A stretch of DNA of 64,000 nt from Bacteroidota bacterium (GTDB lineage: Bacteria > Bacteroidota > Bacteroidia > Chitinophagales > Chitinophagaceae), in assembly GCA_029561305.1 (NCBI GenBank), contig JAKQJG010000222.1, positions 1-64,000 of the forward strand, written 5' to 3'. Both the position numbers and the translations under genes were made by a program. A model generated the notes under the pieces. The model saw nothing but the letters and a program-made list of their open reading frames with translations. It did not search any database and was not told where the DNA came from. Shown here in pieces: positions 25,204 through 33,747 of this stretch; the first letter of the stretch is position 1, and the number at the start of each line of letters is the position of its first letter.

Positions 25204-25326
25204 CCAATATTTAAATTTATTTTTCGTTCATTAAACCTGCAGTACCATATAATGTCTGAAGAGTACACCGGTTAGCAAAACACGATATTTTAAACCAACT
25301 TCACCAAAATCATTAAAAATTAAGAT

Positions 25327-25629
25327 ATGAAAACAAAACTTTTATTTTCAGCCATTATTTTAGCCCTGGCAGTAAACACAGCAGAAGCACAAACCGGCAA
25401 ACAGGTAAGGCAGCACAAACGTATTAAGCAGGGTGTAAAAAGCGGTGAGCTAACCAAGGCCGAAGCCATCAACCTGCGCAAAGGACAGCAGGAAATACGC
25501 CAGGACAAAAGAGAAGCAAGGGCAGATGGTGTGGTAACAACGGAAGAGAAAAAAGAAATACGCCAGGATCAAAGACAGGAAAGCCGTAAGATCTACCGTA
25601 AGAAAAATAACCGCCGCACGAGGAATTAA
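25327..25629 (+). CDS. small secreted charged protein with two EF-hand-like half repeats
   Basis: Protein of 100 aa with a signal peptide (MKTKLLFSAIILALAVNTAEAQ). The mature chain is rich in Lys, Arg, Gln and Glu and holds two related repeats: KSGELTKAEAINLRKGQQEI and ADGVVTTEEKKEIRQDQRQE. Both resemble half an EF-hand (small turn, then TxxEA/E helix). I recognise the type as a conserved but uncharacterised family in Chitinophagaceae. Calcium binding is possible, but the first loop lacks an obvious DxDG. The chain ends in a basic tail (YRKKNNRRTRN). A terminator follows at 25659. Confidence 0.75.
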   Translation: MKTKLLFSAIILALAVNTAEAQTGKQVRQHKRIKQGVKSGELTKAEAINLRKGQQEIRQDKREARADGVVTTEEKKEIRQDQRQESRKIYRKKNNRRTRN

Positions 25630-25658
25630 TTAAAAATCCGTATCGTTTCATACAAAGT

Positions 25659-25695
25659 AAAAGCGCAGATTTGTTACCAGGTCTGCGCTTTTTTA
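25659..25695 (+). terminator. rho-independent terminator
   Basis: AAAAGCGCAGA (25659-25669) and TCTGCGCTTTT (25682-25692) pair around a 12-base loop and run into a T-run. It ends the small secreted protein gene. The convergent lutB stops at 25728. Confidence 0.9.
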
Positions 25696-25702
25696 TTCAT
25701 AT

Positions 25703-25723
25703 TAAACCCTAAACCCTAAACCC
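25703..25723. repeat. three TAAACCC units
   Basis: Three tandem TAAACCC words lie between the terminator and the lutB stop. This resembles telomeric sequence only by chance. It is another short intergenic word repeat. Confidence 0.7.
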
Positions 25724-25727
25724 GTAA

Positions 25728-27104
25728 TTACCCCTTATACCTTTCCTTCCACATCTCATTAAATGTTTTCTGGCTGAAATTAAGATCGGTTCTGTTTTGT
25801 GTCCATGCCTTAAAAAGGCTGTTGACCAGTTTGTTTTTGATGGGGCCATTTCCCAGGTTCATCAGGCTTCTTCTCAAGCTCGCCGTCTTCCACAATTTCC
25901 AACCCATCTTTTCTGAAAAAGTACCTGTTCCACCTTCAACAGCCTGTTTACGGTTGTCTAATAATAATTCGTGGAGGTTGATCTTTACTGAGCAAACTTC
26001 TGTGCAGGCACCGCATAACGAGGACGCATAACTTAAATGCTTAAAAGATTCAACTCCCTTAAGGTTAGGCGTGATCACACTGCCGATGGGGCCACTGTAC
26101 GTAACGCCGTATGCATGGCCACCAATGTTTTTGTAAACCGGACATACATTTAAGCAGGCGCCACAGCGGATACAATACAAACTTTCCCTTTGTACAGGAC
26201 TTTGTAAAATATTGGTACGTCCGTTATCGAGCAAAATCACATACATTTCTTCAGGGCCGTCGTTTTCATTTTTTTGTTTTGGTCCGGTGATGATGCTATT
26301 ATATACCGTCATTTTTTGCCCGGTACCATAGGTAGCCAGCAGCGGCCAGAATAAACCCAAATCCGTTAATGATGGTATTACTTTTTCAATACCCACCACC
26401 ACAATATGCACTTTTGGAAATGCACAGCTCAGCCTGGCATTGCCTTCATTCTCTGTTACTGCCACGGCCCCGATATCGCTGATGATAAAGTTGGCACCTG
26501 TAACACCTACTTCTGCAGCTGTATACTTTTTACGCAGTATATCCCGTGCAACCAAAGTGAGCTGTTGTGGGGTAAGGTGGGGCAGCGTACCTAATTTTGA
26601 TGCAAACAGTTTGGCTACATCTTCCTTGCTTTTGTGCATGGCCGGCGTTACGATATGGTAAGGCGGTTCCCCGTCTAACTGTTGTATGTATTCACCCAGG
26701 TCAGTTTCAATACTCTCAATGCCATTTTTCTCCAGTTCAGCATTCAGGTGAATTTCTTCTGTCACCATACTCTTGCTTTTTACCAGTGTTTTACACTGAA
26801 CCTTTTTGCATATTTCTACTATGGATCCGATCGCCTGTGCCGCATCTTCTGCCCAGATCACTTTTCCGCCCCGTTTGCTAAACTGCTGTTCAAATATTTC
26901 TAATTGCGTATCTAAATTTTCAATGGCTTTCCATTTGAGGTTCTTTGCTTTTTCTCTTGCCAGGTTCACATTGGCAAACTGCTCTTTTCCTTCCGGAACT
27001 TTGGCGTTGTATTGGCTGATATTAAAATTGATCTTCCGCCGGTGTTCCAGGTCGGCAGCTTTGATGGTGCTTTTGGCGATGAAGTGTTGAGATGTTTCTG
27101 ACAT
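25728..27104 (-). CDS. lutB: LutB-like iron-sulfur protein
   Basis: Protein of 458 aa with an N-terminal LUD domain (about 60-290) and a C-terminal ferredoxin-like region. CIRCGACLNVCPVYKNIGG gives a 4Fe-4S cluster motif, and SLCGACTEVCSVKI a second cysteine group. LutB works with LutA and LutC in L-lactate oxidation in Bacillus and other bacteria. Neither partner is in this window, so linkage to lactate use is by family only. The gene is convergent with the small secreted protein gene. Confidence 0.9.
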   Translation of the reverse strand: MSETSQHFIAKSTIKAADLEHRRKINFNISQYNAKVPEGKEQFANVNLAREKAKNLKWKAIENLDTQLEIFEQQFSKRGGKVIWAEDAAQAIGSIVEICKKVQCKTLVKSKSMVTEEIHLNAELEKNGIESIETDLGEYIQQLDGEPPYHIVTPAMHKSKEDVAKLFASKLGTLPHLTPQQLTLVARDILRKKYTAAEVGVTGANFIISDIGAVAVTENEGNARLSCAFPKVHIVVVGIEKVIPSLTDLGLFWPLLATYGTGQKMTVYNSIITGPKQKNENDGPEEMYVILLDNGRTNILQSPVQRESLYCIRCGACLNVCPVYKNIGGHAYGVTYSGPIGSVITPNLKGVESFKHLSYASSLCGACTEVCSVKINLHELLLDNRKQAVEGGTGTFSEKMGWKLWKTASLRRSLMNLGNGPIKNKLVNSLFKAWTQNRTDLNFSQKTFNEMWKERYKG

Positions 27105-27248
27105 GAATTATTTTTGTTGAGTCAGCCGGTTGCATGAAGCAACTTGAGTGGCCACACTCTGTTCAACAGTTGTAAAACCAAAATTACAGTTTAAAGTTTA
27201 CGGTAAGGCCGGCTACCTTTTAAAAGGTGGGCCAACCTTTAACCTGTA

Positions 27249-28390
27249 TTACAATCCAAATGCTTTATAAAATGCCTGCAAAATATCTGTCCGTACATTC
27301 ATCTTTATCAATTGGCTGTTTGTGCCATCCGGCGTTAAGCGGTTGCTGAGAAAAACATACACTAAATTATGTTTCGGGTCAGCCCATACACAAGTACCGG
27401 TAAAACCACTATGACCAAAAGCGGCAGGTGAGGCAGATAAAGCAGGGTAAGGTTCATCTCTTTTGTAGTTATCTTTTTCGGGTTTATCAAACCCCAACCC
27501 ACGCCGGCTGTTTTTATTGTGATAAGCTGTGAACAGGTCAATGGTTTCTTTTTGCAGATATCTTTTGCCATTATAAGTACCGCCGTTCAACAGCAGCTGC
27601 ATGATGGCAGCCATATCATACGCATCACTAAACAAACCGGCATGTCCTGCCACCCCACCAAACATCGCAGCACCGGGATCATGCACGTTCCCACGTATCA
27701 ATTGTTTCCTGAAAACAGGTTCTTTTTCAGAAGGTGCAATTTTTTTTACCGGCATATAGTTTGTTGGCTTAAAGCCTGCCGTAGCTAAATTCATTGGCCT
27801 GTAGAAAGTGGTTTGTATGTATTTATCCAGCGTGGTTCCTGTGATGGCTTCCACCACTTTTGCTAAAAAAATAAAATCATTATCACTGTACACATACTTG
27901 CCAAGGATACCAAGGGGGCTTTGCAATATGCGACTGAACATGGTATCTGTCCAATCGCTCTTCATATAAAAACTATCAGCCACTTTTATAGAAAAAGTAT
28001 CAGACTCCATAGGAGAAAAAAGATCTGCCCGTGCAGTTCCCGATGAATCAATAATTTCTTTGTAAAAAGGAATAAAAGCAACCAGGCCTGCCTGGTGCAG
28101 CAGGATATCTTTTATCAGCAGTTTCTCTTTATTGGTTCCTTTTACTGCTGGCAGATAGTCACCCAGTTTTTTATTTAAAGAGATCTTTCCCTGGTCATAA
28201 AGTTTCATAATGGCCAGCGTAGTGGCACAAACTTTTGTAACTGAAGCCATATCATAAACTGACTGAACAGATACGGGTGCAGCAGTATCATAATTAAAAT
28301 TGCCAAATGCTTTATGATAGGCAATACGGCCGTCTTTTACAGCCAGTATCACACAACCGGGCGTAGCTTTTTTTGCAATGGCATTTTCGG
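27249..28390 (-). CDS. serine beta-lactamase-like hydrolase, C-terminal half of a frameshifted GH3 fusion
   Basis: This frame encodes about 380 residues of a beta-lactamase-related serine hydrolase. SVTK in YDMASVTKVCATT is the SxxK nucleophile motif, YSDNDF fits the YxN motif, and GHSGFTGT the HxG/KTG-like motif. It has no ATG before the SVTK region. The only near start is GTG at 28352. The open frame continues upstream through NPFRIIDSLAENAIAKK, exactly the linker expected after a GH3 domain, up to the poly-T run near 28434-28442. I take it as the second half of the gene at 28391-30145. One added T there restores a single frame of 965 codons. Confidence 0.85.
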
Positions 28391-30145
28391 CTAGCGAGTC
28401 AATAATACGGAAGGGGTTATTTGTTTTTGGGGCAAAAAAAAACCGGTGCTGATGCCGCTGCCAAATTTATATTGATCACAAACCGTTACAGGCAATTTTC
28501 CTTTGGCCAAGAATTTACCTTCCAGCAAATTGGCTGCTGCCTGCTGCACGATGGGATCATCTTCATAACAGGCAATTAAGTTGCCGGCACCGCAAAAGTT
28601 TTTAATAGCATAAGGATTGCCAAACACCAGCGTGGCACTGTTGGTTTCTTCCTGTAGCTTTTTTGCCAGGCTCACTGCCGGTACACTGATGCCAAAATTA
28701 TTCTCTGGCTTGCGGTTGTAATTGTGGATACCGATGATGACTTTATTATATTCTTTTAATTGTGCTACCAATGAAGCAATACGGGCATTGTTTTGTTTGT
28801 AGTCAAAATAATAGACGTCAGCGCCATAACTTTCTTTCAGCTTTTTTGCAAAAAGATTCTCTTCATTAATCCCAATAGCGATATAGGCGATCTTATTACT
28901 TTCAGGTGCTGTTAACGGGAAAAATCTGTCGTCTTTTTTTTGCAATACCGTAAGGGCATTTTCAGCGATCAGTTTTTTCATTTCCGGTACACCCTTGTTG
29001 AGGTCTTCAGTAATATTTGTCAGTGAAATGGCTGGTATTTTTTCTCCGCCATACTGGTATTTTGCCAGCAATACTTTTTTGCAGTGGTAATTAATGTCAT
29101 CCCAGCTTAATTGTTTTTTATTGATGGCTTCTTTAATTTTTTTTATTGTTTGCTCTACATCCGGTGGCAGGCAAAGCATATCATTACCTGCAATGATGGA
29201 TTGAACGGACGCTTCCCCACCGGGAAAAAATTTTTGTACGCCCTGCATTTCAATTGCATCTGTAAATGTGAGTCCCTGGTAGCCGAGCCCGTTCCTCAAT
29301 AAACCGGTTACATTTTTTTTTGAGATAGACGTAGCCCTGTTGGCGCTGCTGTCAATAGCCGGTATATACAAATGTGCCACCATCACACTGCCTACTCCTG
29401 CTTTAAATATTTCTTTAAATGGGTACAGTTCCAGGGAATCCAGTTGTTCCATTGATTTGTTTATCACCGGCAGATCAAGGTGTGAATCCACTGCTACATC
29501 CCCATGCCCGGGAAAATGTTTGGCACAGGCCATCACGCCTGCATCCTGCATTCCTTTCATGTATTCAATGCCGTAAGCAGCCACTTTATATTTGTCTTCT
29601 CCAAAACTGCGGTCGTTTATTACCGGGTTGTTGGGATTGTTATTGATATCAACAACGGGTGCATAGTTAACGGTAATACCGAGCCGCTTACATTGCTCGG
29701 CAACTAATTTGCCGTAATCATACACAATATTTTTATCTTCCACAGCACCCAGCATCATCTGCCTTGGCAGTGCCTGCACGCTGTCAAATAACCGCATGCC
29801 CACTCCCCATTCACCATCAATGCACACCATCAGGGGTGTTTGTGCCATGGCCTGCAGTTCATTTACAATGCCGCCCAGTTTTACCGCACTGCCCTGGAAA
29901 AGACATATACCGCCAACATTAAAACGTTTAACTTTTTCTTTTACCAGCGAATCGAAATATAAGGCTGTCTTTGTTTTAAAATCATAAGATGAAAGACGCA
30001 GCACCATCAGTTGTGCAATGCGTTGATCCGGCGTAAGAGAGTTCAGCACACTATCTGCCCACAGCGCTGCTTTTGGATGGATGGTCTGTGCTTTTGCAAC
30101 AATACTGATGGTTACAAGAAAAAGTAAAATGCCTTTTTTTATCAT
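28391..30145 (-). CDS. glycoside hydrolase family 3 (NagZ-like), N-terminal half of a frameshifted fusion
   Basis: Exported protein of 584 aa: signal peptide (MIKKGILLFLVTISIVAKAQ), then a GH3 domain. The NagZ-type motif KHFPGHGDVAVDSH (209-222) supplies the general acid/base His-Asp pair, and FTDAIEMQG places the nucleophile at Asp296. A C-terminal alpha/beta sandwich follows (to about 565). The frame ends soon after GSGISTGF in a short odd tail (FLPQKQITPSVLLTR). In related bacteria this protein is about 960-1000 aa and continues into a beta-lactamase domain, which here lies in the next frame. It probably acts on peptidoglycan or its fragments in the periplasm. Either a sequencing error, a real mutation or slippage explains the split. 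Confidence 0.88.
   Translation of the reverse strand: MIKKGILLFLVTISIVAKAQTIHPKAALWADSVLNSLTPDQRIAQLMVLRLSSYDFKTKTALYFDSLVKEKVKRFNVGGICLFQGSAVKLGGIVNELQAMAQTPLMVCIDGEWGVGMRLFDSVQALPRQMMLGAVEDKNIVYDYGKLVAEQCKRLGITVNYAPVVDINNNPNNPVINDRSFGEDKYKVAAYGIEYMKGMQDAGVMACAKHFPGHGDVAVDSHLDLPVINKSMEQLDSLELYPFKEIFKAGVGSVMVAHLYIPAIDSSANRATSISKKNVTGLLRNGLGYQGLTFTDAIEMQGVQKFFPGGEASVQSIIAGNDMLCLPPDVEQTIKKIKEAINKKQLSWDDINYHCKKVLLAKYQYGGEKIPAISLTNITEDLNKGVPEMKKLIAENALTVLQKKDDRFFPLTAPESNKIAYIAIGINEENLFAKKLKESYGADVYYFDYKQNNARIASLVAQLKEYNKVIIGIHNYNRKPENNFGISVPAVSLAKKLQEETNSATLVFGNPYAIKNFCGAGNLIACYEDDPIVQQAAANLLEGKFLAKGKLPVTVCDQYKFGSGISTGFFLPQKQITPSVLLTR
28434..28442 (-). other. nine-T homopolymer at the GH3/beta-lactamase frame break
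   Basis: On the minus strand the GH3 frame reads GGT TTT TTT TTG CCC. With ten Ts it would read GGT TTT TTT TTT GCC CCA and continue into NPFRIIDSLAEN and the hydrolase. The break thus coincides with a slippage-prone run of nine identical bases. Confidence 0.85.
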
Positions 30146-30264
30146 GCAATAAATATATTCACTCGCAAAATAAGCTATTTGATTTTTATATTATCACAGT
30201 TCATCTCCCCTGACATTGCAGGGCGGCTTTTTAACTTTACATTCATTCCAGCAAAATTTGATGT

Positions 30265-30996
30265 ATGAAAAAATATTTACCCATTTTTCTTTTTGTATTA
30301 TGTCCTTGTTTCGTTTTTTCACAGCAAAATGATCAGGCAAAAACCACCCATCATTTTGATGTAATGCTGGCTGCTAACCTGGCCATGCCGTTTCCCGAAA
30401 TGAAAAAAGCCATCAGGAACAATATGGGGGATGCAGGATTCGGGATTTCATTTCTCTGTTTGAGCAATCCATTGTCCTGGGGCAAAGTGAAAAAAGCATC
30501 ACCTTTTCGCCTGGGCGCAGAGATCGGCTATACTTATTATGGCCGGTTCAAATCCCAGGTATTTGCCAATGGTTTTGGTGGCGATTATAAAACCAGTTAT
30601 GGTATTGCAAAGCTCAATGCTGTTTTGCGGTTTCGCCCCCCGCACACCAATACCTTTACGCCATTTGCAGATGTATTTGCCGGGGGTAATTTTTATTTGT
30701 CAAGCGTCAGGGAGAACCTGGGTTTGCTGGAAAGTTCTTTGGGATTGCAGTCAGTGGATTTTGGCGGAACGGCCAGTGCCAGTTTTGCAAAAGGGATTGC
30801 AGTAGGTTTTTCGCTGGGTTCTGTTAAGCCAGACAAAGGAAGGTTTGTTTTCAGGTTGAGCTATACCGATGGATCTGCTATCCGGTATATTGTGAGAAAC
30901 TCATTGCGCTACGACCCCAACTACAATCAATTGATTTATGATGAGGGCAGGGCGCCTCTGCGGTATATGATGATTGAAATTGGTATTGGTATTTAA
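30265..30996 (+). CDS. exported outer-membrane-barrel-like protein
   Basis: Protein of 243 aa with a signal peptide (MKKYLPIFLFVLCPCFVFSQ). The mature region alternates amphipathic strands with aromatic and glycine residues (FRLGAEIGYTYYGRF, FTPFADVFAGGNFYL, IAVGFSLGS, MMIEIGIGI), which fits a small outer-membrane beta-barrel of about 8-10 strands. I do not recognise a named family. It stands alone between the divergent GH3 gene and the convergent uvrC. A weak hairpin with T-run follows at 31112. Confidence 0.65.
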   Translation: MKKYLPIFLFVLCPCFVFSQQNDQAKTTHHFDVMLAANLAMPFPEMKKAIRNNMGDAGFGISFLCLSNPLSWGKVKKASPFRLGAEIGYTYYGRFKSQVFANGFGGDYKTSYGIAKLNAVLRFRPPHTNTFTPFADVFAGGNFYLSSVRENLGLLESSLGLQSVDFGGTASASFAKGIAVGFSLGSVKPDKGRFVFRLSYTDGSAIRYIVRNSLRYDPNYNQLIYDEGRAPLRYMMIEIGIGI

Positions 30997-31111
30997 CCGG
31001 GAAAGATTAAAAAGCTATTAAAATTTGTTAATCAGCCATCCAGTTCATTGTTCAGCAACAGATAGCATATATATTTACAACGGTTTTTCATAGGATATTG
31101 GATTTTAAAAC

Positions 31112-31145
31112 GGGGCTGGATATTCATCCTGGCCCTTTTTTTATG
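31112..31145 (+). terminator. weak terminator after the barrel-like protein
   Basis: GGGGCTGGAT and ATCCTGGCCC can pair with two mismatches and are followed by TTTTTTT. It overlaps the 3' end of uvrC. Confidence 0.45.
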
Positions 31146-32958
31146 TTTCAGGCTGCGTTTTCTGCAGGCCTTCCAGTAAAATGCTGGTTTTAGATTTTCC
31201 AATCGTTGCTTCCAGTTCTTCCACAGGCGCCTCTTTTATCTTTTTTACCGACCTGAATTTTTTTAACAGGGTATCAATAGTTGACTTACCAATGCCCGGT
31301 ATATCTTCCAGTTCGTTTTTAAAACTTCCTTTGCTTCGCTGGTTGCGGTGAAAAGTAATACCAAACCTGTGTACCTCATCTCTTATCCGCCGGATGAGTT
31401 TCAGGCTTTCACTGTCCCAGGGTAGCTTAATGGATTCACTATCTCCGTAAAAAAATAATTCTTCTTCATTTTTTGCAAGGCCTACCAGTGTTACCCTTCC
31501 TGTTAGTTCCAGCTCTATAATGCTCTCCATGGCTGCACTTAGTTGCCCTTTGCCGCCATCAATAATGATAAGTTGTGGAAAGGTTTGCTGTTCTTCTATC
31601 AGGCGTTTATAGCGGCGGTATACCACTTCTTTCATGGTGGCAAAGTCGTTGGCACCAACAACTGTTTTTACATTGAACCTGCGGTAATCATTTTTGCTGG
31701 GCATACCGTTTTTAAAACATACCATCGCCGATACGGGGTAACTGCCCTGGAAATTGGAATTATCAAAGCACTCAATATGCCGGGGAATATCGGTAAGATG
31801 AAGATCGTCCTGCATTTGGACGAGCACATTTTTTATTTCATCGGCAGGTTTGTCTTCCAGGTGCAGCAGTTTTTTTCTCTTCAGGTCTTCTTTAAAATAG
31901 TCCACATTTTTTTCTGACAACTCCAGCAGCTTTTTCTTATCGCCCGCCCTGGGTATGGTCAGTACCACATCAGGCGAGGCCGTTTCAATTGGAATCGGTG
32001 TAATGATCTCCTTCGCTTCGCTGTTAAATGTTTCTCTTAACTGTGCCACAGCAAGCGTAAGCACTTCTCCGGGCGTTTCGTCTAACTTTTTCGTGAGGAT
32101 AACAGTTTTTGTAAGTACAATGGCACCGTTATTAACGGATAGATAATTTACATAAGCTGTTTCTCCTTCTTCAATAATGCTGAATACATCCACGGTGCCC
32201 ATTCGTTCGTTTACGATGGCCGATTTCGATTTGTACTCCTGCAGGTATTCGAGCTTCTTTTTTATTATTTCGGCTTTTTCAAATTCCATATTCTGTACCA
32301 ATACCTGCATTTCTGTTTTAAAATGCTGGATAACAGGAGAGAGGTTACCCTTCAAAATACTTCTTACTCTCTCAAGGCCTTCGTCATAATCTTCTAAAGA
32401 CTGCAGCCCTTCACAAGGTCCTTTACAATTACCCAGGTGATATTCCAGGCATACCTTAAATTTCTTTTTATCAATATTATTTTGAGTGAGATTAAGTTTG
32501 CAGGTACGTAAGGGGATATTTTGTTTTATAAAATCCAGCAGTTCTCTCACTTTGCCTACAGAGGTAAAAGGCCCCAGGTATTGCGAACCGTCATTGATCT
32601 TCCTTCGGGTGAAAAATACCCTGGGAAAAGCTTCTTTTTTTAAAACGATAAAAGGATAGGTTTTGTCATCTTTAAGATTGATATTAAAGATGGGCTGAAA
32701 ATTTTTAATGAGCGAATTCTCCAGTAAAAAAGCATCCTGTTCATTATTTACGATAGTAAATTCTATTTTACTGATCCGCTGTACCAGTTCATGAGTTTTA
32801 TAACTGGTATAACTTTTGGAAAAGTAAGAACTAACTCTTTTACGGAGGCTTTTGGCTTTTCCTACATATAGCAATCCTCCAGCTGTATCATAGTATTTAT
32901 AAATACCAGGCTGCAGGGGTATGGTATGGGCGATTTTTGAAAATTCCTGTTGTGTCAT
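31141..32958 (-). CDS. uvrC: excinuclease ABC subunit C
   Basis: Dual-incision nuclease of nucleotide excision repair, 605 aa. The N-terminal GIY-YIG domain has PGIYKYYDTAGGLLYVGKAKSLRKR. The middle carries the UvrB-binding UVR region around residues 200-240. The C-terminal RNase-H-like nuclease includes IECFDNSNFQGSYPVSAMV and DGGKGQLSAAME, and a helix-hairpin-helix ends the protein (LEDIPGIGKSTIDTLLKKF). Full length. It follows the lipoprotein gene by 25 bases and could share its transcript. Confidence 0.96.
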   Translation of the reverse strand: MTQQEFSKIAHTIPLQPGIYKYYDTAGGLLYVGKAKSLRKRVSSYFSKSYTSYKTHELVQRISKIEFTIVNNEQDAFLLENSLIKNFQPIFNINLKDDKTYPFIVLKKEAFPRVFFTRRKINDGSQYLGPFTSVGKVRELLDFIKQNIPLRTCKLNLTQNNIDKKKFKVCLEYHLGNCKGPCEGLQSLEDYDEGLERVRSILKGNLSPVIQHFKTEMQVLVQNMEFEKAEIIKKKLEYLQEYKSKSAIVNERMGTVDVFSIIEEGETAYVNYLSVNNGAIVLTKTVILTKKLDETPGEVLTLAVAQLRETFNSEAKEIITPIPIETASPDVVLTIPRAGDKKKLLELSEKNVDYFKEDLKRKKLLHLEDKPADEIKNVLVQMQDDLHLTDIPRHIECFDNSNFQGSYPVSAMVCFKNGMPSKNDYRRFNVKTVVGANDFATMKEVVYRRYKRLIEEQQTFPQLIIIDGGKGQLSAAMESIIELELTGRVTLVGLAKNEEELFFYGDSESIKLPWDSESLKLIRRIRDEVHRFGITFHRNQRSKGSFKNELEDIPGIGKSTIDTLLKKFRSVKKIKEAPVEELEATIGKSKTSILLEGLQKTQPET

Positions 32959-32983
32959 TTAAAATATATATACATACTGCTGC

Positions 32984-33595
32984 TTACTCATTCAAATCCC
33001 ACACCCATTTTATCTCAGTTACCACAGGTGTTGTACTGTTTGCATCATTCCGGATCGTAACAATTTTAGCCCATTTATTCACCTGCCAGGTGAGCTGCTG
33101 TGTTACTGGTATATTGTTTTCTTTTACTGTTTTTAGCAGGTAGATGCGCCTGATTGCATTTAGCTCGGGGTCAAAATAAACATCCCAATGGCGAAGGTTT
33201 AGGCTGTCGGGTAAAGTAGTTGCTGGATCATACGTAAATGTGATTGCTGCAGTGCTTTGGTCATCAAACCTGGACTCTTTAAATAGGTTGATCAGGTTTG
33301 TTTTATCGATCACGGGAGATAGAAACGGTGCAAGTAATGGTTTTACTTTTTCAGCCGGCAACCAGGTTGAGTCCTCTTTTTTGTTTACAGTGATTACCTG
33401 TAGTATGGTAACTTGTAACGAATCAAGTGCTGCCATCTGGTTTTGCAGAATGGAAGTAACGGGTATAAAAGAGATATCTTTCTTTTCGGATGTTGTATCA
33501 GCCGGATTACTGTTACCGTCACCGCTGCCGTTTTTATCCTGGCCGCAACTCAATAAAAATAACAACGCAAGTGAGAGGATGGGGTGTTTTTTCAT
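32984..33595 (-). CDS. lipoprotein of unknown function
   Basis: Protein of 203 aa with a short signal and lipobox (MKKHPILSLALLFLLSCGQ, Cys17), followed by a Gly/Asn/Ser-rich linker and a beta-rich globular part. ALDSLQVTILQVITVN, HWDVYFDPELNAIRRIYLLK and WQVNKWAKIVTIRND are the strongest stretches. I do not recognise the family. It lies just before uvrC on the same strand and after the terminator at 33622-33660 of the upstream unit. Confidence 0.7.
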   Translation of the reverse strand: MKKHPILSLALLFLLSCGQDKNGSGDGNSNPADTTSEKKDISFIPVTSILQNQMAALDSLQVTILQVITVNKKEDSTWLPAEKVKPLLAPFLSPVIDKTNLINLFKESRFDDQSTAAITFTYDPATTLPDSLNLRHWDVYFDPELNAIRRIYLLKTVKENNIPVTQQLTWQVNKWAKIVTIRNDANSTTPVVTEIKWVWDLNE

Positions 33596-33621
33596 TTCCC
33601 AAAAGTAACCCTACCTTATAT

Positions 33622-33660
33622 AAAAACAAAAACCACTGCGGGTACGGCGCAGTGGCTTTT
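33622..33660 (-). terminator. rho-independent terminator of the sigma/anti-sigma unit
   Basis: On the minus strand CCACTGC / GCAGTGG pair around a loop (33633-33655) and run into TTTTTGTTTTT. It lies about 90 bases after the stop of the barrel/anti-sigma-like gene. Confidence 0.85.
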
Positions 33661-33747
33661 AGTTAAAATTTGTTCCTTGGGAACAGTACTATAAACGACC
33701 CCTGCTAAAAAAAATTGTTTTGGCCGGGATGGAAAATTACGATCTGG

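Noticed and set aside
25703-25723. Telomere-like TAAACCC repeats suggesting a linear chromosome end
   Set aside because: Only three units, in the middle of ordinary genes, with normal sequence on both sides.
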